Shown: positions 60,400-64,000 of the stretch, in pieces | How positions within the stretch are numbered: the first letter of the stretch is position 1 | Layout: each line of letters starts with the position of its first letter | Source: Streptomyces pilosus | GTDB taxonomy: Bacteria > Actinomycetota > Actinomycetes > Streptomycetales > Streptomycetaceae | Assembly: GCF_014649835.1 (NCBI RefSeq) | Contig: NZ_BMTU01000009.1 | Location: 124,001 to 188,000 of the forward strand | Length of the DNA stretch: 64,000 nucleotides | Direction: 5' to 3' | The notes under the pieces: generated by a model | The model's input: the letters and a program-made list of their open reading frames with translations, nothing else | Database searches by the model: none | Told to the model about the DNA's origin: nothing | Made by a program: the position numbers and the translations under genes

Positions 60400-62448
60400 A
60401 TGCGTACCCACCCACTCGACGCCGTCCGCAACCTCGGCATCCTCGCCCATGTCGACGCCGGCAAGACCACCGTCACCGAGCGCATCCTGTTCGCCACCGG
60501 CACCACGCACAAGCGCGGCGAGGTGCACGACGGCACCACCGTCACCGACTTCGACCCGCAGGAACGCGACCGGGGCATCACCATCTTCGCCGCGGCCGTC
60601 ACCTGCGCCTGGGACGGCCACCGGATCAACCTCATCGACACCCCGGGCCACGTCGACTTCGCCGACGAGGTGGAACGCGCGCTGCGCGTCCTCGACGGCG
60701 CGGTCGCCGTGTTCGACGCGGTCGCCGGTGTGGAGCCGCAGAGCGAGTCGGTGTGGCGGCAGGCGGACCGGCACGGCGTGCCGCGCATCGCGTTCGTCAA
60801 CAAGATGGACCGGGCCGGCGCCGACCTCGACGCGGCCGTCGCCTCCGTCCGGGAACGGCTGCACCCCGTACCCCTGGCGGTCCAGCTGCCCATCGGCGCG
60901 CAGGACACCTTCACCGGTGTCGTCGACCTGCTGCGCATGCGGGCCCTGACCTGGACCGACGACGGGGAGGGGTGCGAGCCCGCTCCGGTGCCGGACGAGC
61001 TGCGCGAGGAGGCGCACCGACGGCGCCGGATGCTGGAGGAGGCCGTCGCCGAGCTGCATCCGGGCGCCCTGGAGGAGTACTGCGGCACCGGCTCGCTCGG
61101 CGCCGGCACGCTCGCGGCCGCCCTCCGGGACCTGACCCGTGACGGCGCCGCCGTCGTGGTCCTGTGTGGTTCCGCGTACCGCAACCGCGGCATCGAACCG
61201 CTGCTCGACGCCGTACTCGCCTACCTGCCGTCGCCGCTGGACGTGCCGCCGGTCAGCGGCACCGGCGACGACGGCACCGAACAGCGGCGGGCCGCCGACC
61301 CGGCGGCGCCGCTGGCCGCCCTCGCCTTCAAGGTGAACGCGACCGCCACCGGGCGGCTGACCTACCTGCGTCTCTACGCGGGCACGATCGAGAAGGGAGA
61401 CACGGTGTGGGACGCCACCGCGCGCCGCTCCGAGCGCGTCGGACGCATCCTGCGCGTCCGGGCCGACCGGCACGAGCAGGCGGACCGGGCCGTCGCCGGG
61501 GACATCGTCGCCGTGGTCGGACTGAAGTCCGCGCGCGCCGGCTCCACCCTGTGCGCGCCGGACGCCCCACTGGTGCTGGAACCTCCGGGCGTCGCCGAAC
61601 CCGTCGTCTCCGTCGCGGTCGAGGCCCTGCGGGGCACGGACACCGGGCGGCTGGCGTCGGCGCTGGCGAGACTGGCCGAGGAGGACCCCTCGCTGGTGGC
61701 GCGCACCGATCCGGAGACCGGTCAGACGGTGCTGTCCGGCATGGGCGAGCTGCACCTGGAGGTCGCGGTGGAGAAGATCAGGCGTGAGCACGGGCTGGGC
61801 GTCGCCGTGGGCCGGCCCCGGGTCGGTCACCGGGAGACGGTGGGCCGGGGCGTGTCCGCCTTCGTGTTCCGGCACGTCAAACAGGACGGCGGGGCGGGCC
61901 AGTTCGCCCATGTGGTGCTCGACGTCGAACCACTGGACACCCCGGAGTCCGGCTTCGAGTTCCGCTCGGCGGTCGTCGGCGGGCGGGTGCCGCAGGAGTA
62001 CGTCCGTGCCGTCGAGGCGGGCTGCCGGGACGCGCTCGCCGAAGGACCCCTGGGCGGACACCCGGTGACCGGGCTGCGGGTCACCCTGACCGACGGCTCG
62101 ACCCATGTGAAGGACTCCTCGGACACCGCCTTCCGCACCGCGGGACGGCTCGGACTGCGGGACGCCCTGCGGGCCTGCGCGATGGTCCTGCTGGAACCGG
62201 TCGTCGAGGTCACGGTCACCGTGCCCGAGGACGCGGTCGGCGGGGTGCTCGGTGATCTGGCCGCGCGCCGCGGCCGGGTGACGGGCTCCGTCACCCGGGC
62301 GGGTGGCACGGTCGTCACCGCCACCGTGCCGCTGGCCGAACTCTTCGGCTACGCGACCCGGTTGCGCAGCCGCACCCAGGGCCGCGGCACCTTCACCACC
62401 CGGCCCGCCGGATTCGCGCCGGCGCCCGCGCCCGCGGCCGCGCGGTAA
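60400..62448 (+). CDS. Elongation factor G paralogue (fusidic-acid/ribosome-protection type)
   Basis: A 682-residue translational GTPase, about 20 residues shorter than canonical EF-G. G1 is AHVDAGKTT, switch I contains DFDPQERDRGITI, G3 is DTPGHVDF, G4 is NKMD, G5 VVVLCGSAYRNRG; domains II-V follow (GRLTYLRLYAGTIEKGD, SGMGELHLEVAVEKI, HVKQDGGAGQFAHVVLDVEP, ELFGYATRLRSRTQGRG). The first G of GHVDAGKTT is Ala, as in some EF-G-like proteins. ATG 60400 is chosen by homology; the earlier frame is not coding. Streptomyces carry such second EF-G copies linked to fusidic acid resistance; TetM-like protection is a close alternative. A strong terminator follows. Confidence 0.9.
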   Translation: MRTHPLDAVRNLGILAHVDAGKTTVTERILFATGTTHKRGEVHDGTTVTDFDPQERDRGITIFAAAVTCAWDGHRINLIDTPGHVDFADEVERALRVLDGAVAVFDAVAGVEPQSESVWRQADRHGVPRIAFVNKMDRAGADLDAAVASVRERLHPVPLAVQLPIGAQDTFTGVVDLLRMRALTWTDDGEGCEPAPVPDELREEAHRRRRMLEEAVAELHPGALEEYCGTGSLGAGTLAAALRDLTRDGAAVVVLCGSAYRNRGIEPLLDAVLAYLPSPLDVPPVSGTGDDGTEQRRAADPAAPLAALAFKVNATATGRLTYLRLYAGTIEKGDTVWDATARRSERVGRILRVRADRHEQADRAVAGDIVAVVGLKSARAGSTLCAPDAPLVLEPPGVAEPVVSVAVEALRGTDTGRLASALARLAEEDPSLVARTDPETGQTVLSGMGELHLEVAVEKIRREHGLGVAVGRPRVGHRETVGRGVSAFVFRHVKQDGGAGQFAHVVLDVEPLDTPESGFEFRSAVVGGRVPQEYVRAVEAGCRDALAEGPLGGHPVTGLRVTLTDGSTHVKDSSDTAFRTAGRLGLRDALRACAMVLLEPVVEVTVTVPEDAVGGVLGDLAARRGRVTGSVTRAGGTVVTATVPLAELFGYATRLRSRTQGRGTFTTRPAGFAPAPAPAAAR

Positions 62449-62457
62449 CGCGTGAAC

Positions 62458-62493
62458 GGCGGCCCCTCCCGCGACGCGCCGGGAGGGGCCGCC
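62458..62493. terminator. Strong terminator after EF-G paralogue
   Basis: GGCGGCCCCTCCC (62458-62470) pairs perfectly with GGGAGGGGCCGCC (62481-62493). It serves the plus-strand gene and possibly the leftward one. Confidence 0.8.
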
Positions 62494-62506
62494 ACCGCCG
62501 CCGTAC

Positions 62507-62546
62507 GAGCACACCCCGACCGTCGGCGTCGGTCGGGGGCGTGCTC
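62507..62546 (-). terminator. Second hairpin for the leftward gene
   Basis: GAGCAC-A-CCCCGACC (62507-62521) can pair with GGTCGGGG-GC-GTGCTC (62531-62546), a long stem with a small bulge, 12 bases from the minus-strand stop. Confidence 0.55.
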
Positions 62547-62558
62547 CCGGCGCCGGGG

Positions 62559-64000
62559 TCAGGGGTAGGACACCACCTTGGACGGCACGGTGTCGGTGCC
62601 CGAGGTGGGAGCCCCGGTGTCGTTGATGACGCACTCGTACTGCCCGTGCCCGCTCAGCGACACGACGAGCAGGTGGTGGAAGCGCACGCCCGGGCGCCGC
62701 GGGGCGGCGAACCCGTGGTGCTGGACGATGGCCGGGTTCACGTTGTAGTAGCAGTAGCTGCCCATGCCCCAGCCCTCGTGCTCGGTGACCCGGTCGCCGA
62801 CCTTGTAGGCCGCGTAGCCCTTGATCGCGCCGTTCTGGATCGACGCCTGGTCGGGTGCGTCGTAGGCCTTCTCGTTCTGGAAGAAGATCGTGCGGCCCCG
62901 CTCGCCGTTCCACTGCACGTCGTACTTGTTGAAGTGCTCGACGAACAGGCCGGTGGCCAGGACGTCGTGGCCGTTGACGACGACGCCGTAGTCGCAGCGG
63001 TTGGTCTCCCAGCCGACGCCGTCGCCGTGGTCGGCGCGCCAGACCCAGGTGTGGTCGATGACGGTGTGCCGGGCGTTGACCACCATGCTGGTGGTCGCCT
63101 TGCCGGGCCCGGCCCCGCCGATCCGGATGAAGACGTCCTGCACGGTGATGGGGTCGGCCGAGTGGTTCCGTGACGAGCCGCTCGGGCCGATCTCCAGCAG
63201 CGTACGGGAGTTGACCGGTCCGGCGTCGATCAGGAAGCCGGCCAGCCGTACGCCGTCGACGTCGGCGACCCGCATCGCCGTGGCGCCGTTGCCGGGGATG
63301 AGGGTGGCGTAGCCGAGACCCAGGACGACCGTGCCGGGGCGGTCGACGCGGACCGGCTGGTCGACGCGGTAGATGCCCGGTGTGAGCAGCAGGTGGAGGC
63401 CCTGGGCGAGCGCCTGGTTGAGGGTGGCCGCCGAGTCGCCCGGCCGGGCGACGTAGAAGCGGTCCAGCGGCAGGGAGGTGCCGCGCGGGGTGCCGTTGCC
63501 CCAGGTGACACCGCGCGCGTTGCGGCGCAGGGCGGGGAGGAAGACGCGGTACCGGTCGCCGTCGAGGTACAGGAAGGGCTTCTCGCGGGAGATCGGGGTC
63601 GTGTCGAGGGTGGTGTAGGGCGGCTCGGGGAAGCTCTGGGCGGGCGCCCCCTCGACGCCGGAGAACACCATGTTCCACACGGCGTTGGTCCAGCCGCCGA
63701 CCGCGCTGTCCCGGGTGTACCACTGCTGCTGCGAGTACGGTCCGACCGTGCCGTCGACGCGGCTGTCGGCGATGTAGCCGCCGCTCGCCCAGCCGTACCC
63801 GGACGGGGCGAGGTTGAGGCCGCCGCGGATGTGCATCCTGCGGAACGGCGCGGCCTGCGCGACCGCCCACCGGTTGGTGCCGCTGACCGGGACCACGGCC
63901 AGGTTCTCCGCCGAACGCCAGAAGTTCTGTGTGGCGTTGCCGTCGAACCAGCCGGCGTCGACCGTCACGTCGCCGTTGATGGTGGTGTCGTCGGGGGAGA
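62559..64000 (-). CDS. Secreted right-handed beta-helix protein (5' end outside window)
   Basis: The frame is open to the edge (SPDDTTINGDVTVDAGWF at the visible start), so the signal peptide lies outside. The visible 480 residues show a pectate-lyase/GH55-like beta-helix: DAGWFDGNATQNFWRSAENLAV, GGYIADSRVDGTV, LHLLLTPGIYRVDQPVRV, TVVLGLGYATLIP, GVRLAGFLIDAG, DVFIRIGG, HTVIDHTWVWRADHG, GVVVNGHDVLATGLFVEHFNKYDVQW. The late YCYYNVNPAIVQHHGF and VVSLSGHGQYECVIND close the domain. Such proteins are often annotated as hypothetical or adenylyl-cyclase-associated in Streptomyces. The substrate is unknown but a polysaccharide is likely, in line with the other secreted carbohydrate enzymes in this region. 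Confidence 0.75.
   Translation of the reverse strand, partial: SPDDTTINGDVTVDAGWFDGNATQNFWRSAENLAVVPVSGTNRWAVAQAAPFRRMHIRGGLNLAPSGYGWASGGYIADSRVDGTVGPYSQQQWYTRDSAVGGWTNAVWNMVFSGVEGAPAQSFPEPPYTTLDTTPISREKPFLYLDGDRYRVFLPALRRNARGVTWGNGTPRGTSLPLDRFYVARPGDSAATLNQALAQGLHLLLTPGIYRVDQPVRVDRPGTVVLGLGYATLIPGNGATAMRVADVDGVRLAGFLIDAGPVNSRTLLEIGPSGSSRNHSADPITVQDVFIRIGGAGPGKATTSMVVNARHTVIDHTWVWRADHGDGVGWETNRCDYGVVVNGHDVLATGLFVEHFNKYDVQWNGERGRTIFFQNEKAYDAPDQASIQNGAIKGYAAYKVGDRVTEHEGWGMGSYCYYNVNPAIVQHHGFAAPRRPGVRFHHLLVVSLSGHGQYECVINDTGAPTSGTDTVPSKVVSYP

Overview
The window is a very GC-rich (about 70 percent or more) actinobacterial chromosome segment. Genes are packed and often translationally coupled (ATGA/GTGA overlaps), GTG starts are common, there are cellulases with CBM2 modules, CebR-type operators and Scr1/MmyB-type HTH regulators. 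All of this fits Streptomyces, probably a chromosome arm. I see no transposase, integrase, CRISPR array or rRNA. One tRNA (Leu, anticodon GAG) is present.

Layout. 1-4170: end of an aminotransferase-fold gene that contains no lysine, a coupled NAPE-PLD-like metallo-beta-lactamase (MBL) hydrolase, a DedA membrane protein with a second MBL hydrolase, and a small unknown. 4260-12664: a membrane-anchored phosphatase-superfamily protein, a MoxR ATPase plus VWA/metallopeptidase pair, OsmC, a glycerophosphodiesterase and an orphan dnaK with a HAIR-like site. 12684-16226: two XRE regulators, a small membrane protein, a pterin dehydratase and a methyltransferase. 16265-26948: a secreted polysaccharide-degrading block: PL11 rhamnogalacturonan lyase, a lipoprotein, GH74 and GH48 on the minus strand, and a divergent GH6 cellobiohydrolase. 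CebR-type boxes sit in the shared GH48/GH6 promoter region.

27114-37192: housekeeping and accessory genes (His-rich methyltransferase, aldo-keto reductase, acyl-CoA ligase, DUF4185-like propeller protein abutting a LysR remnant, FdhD, a KAS III-like synthase, a Ser/Thr kinase with a coupled anchored partner). 37533-48963: a ROK regulator, a ribose-type ABC importer, a Gfo/Idh/MocA dehydrogenase, a TIM-barrel isomerase/lyase, and a 1238-residue secreted protein joining sugar-dehydrogenase, PKD, CBM6-like, ThuA and DUF1080 modules. A near-identical inverted repeat lies upstream of the ROK gene and of the giant gene, suggesting one regulon for uptake and oxidation of a (keto-)glycoside.

49095-58072: an unbroken operon matching the ebo system (EboA, EboB, EboC, EboE, EboF) but led by a myo-inositol-phosphate-synthase-like cyclase where the usual dehydroquinate-synthase-like EboD would be, and followed by a Tat-exported epimerase-like protein. 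This is the most interesting system here: it looks like a pathway that makes a cyclitol, attaches it to a prenyl lipid and handles it in or across the membrane.

58276-64000: tRNA-Leu, an MHS-type transporter, an EF-G paralogue with a possible leader peptide, and the start-truncated (at the window edge) gene of a secreted beta-helix protein.
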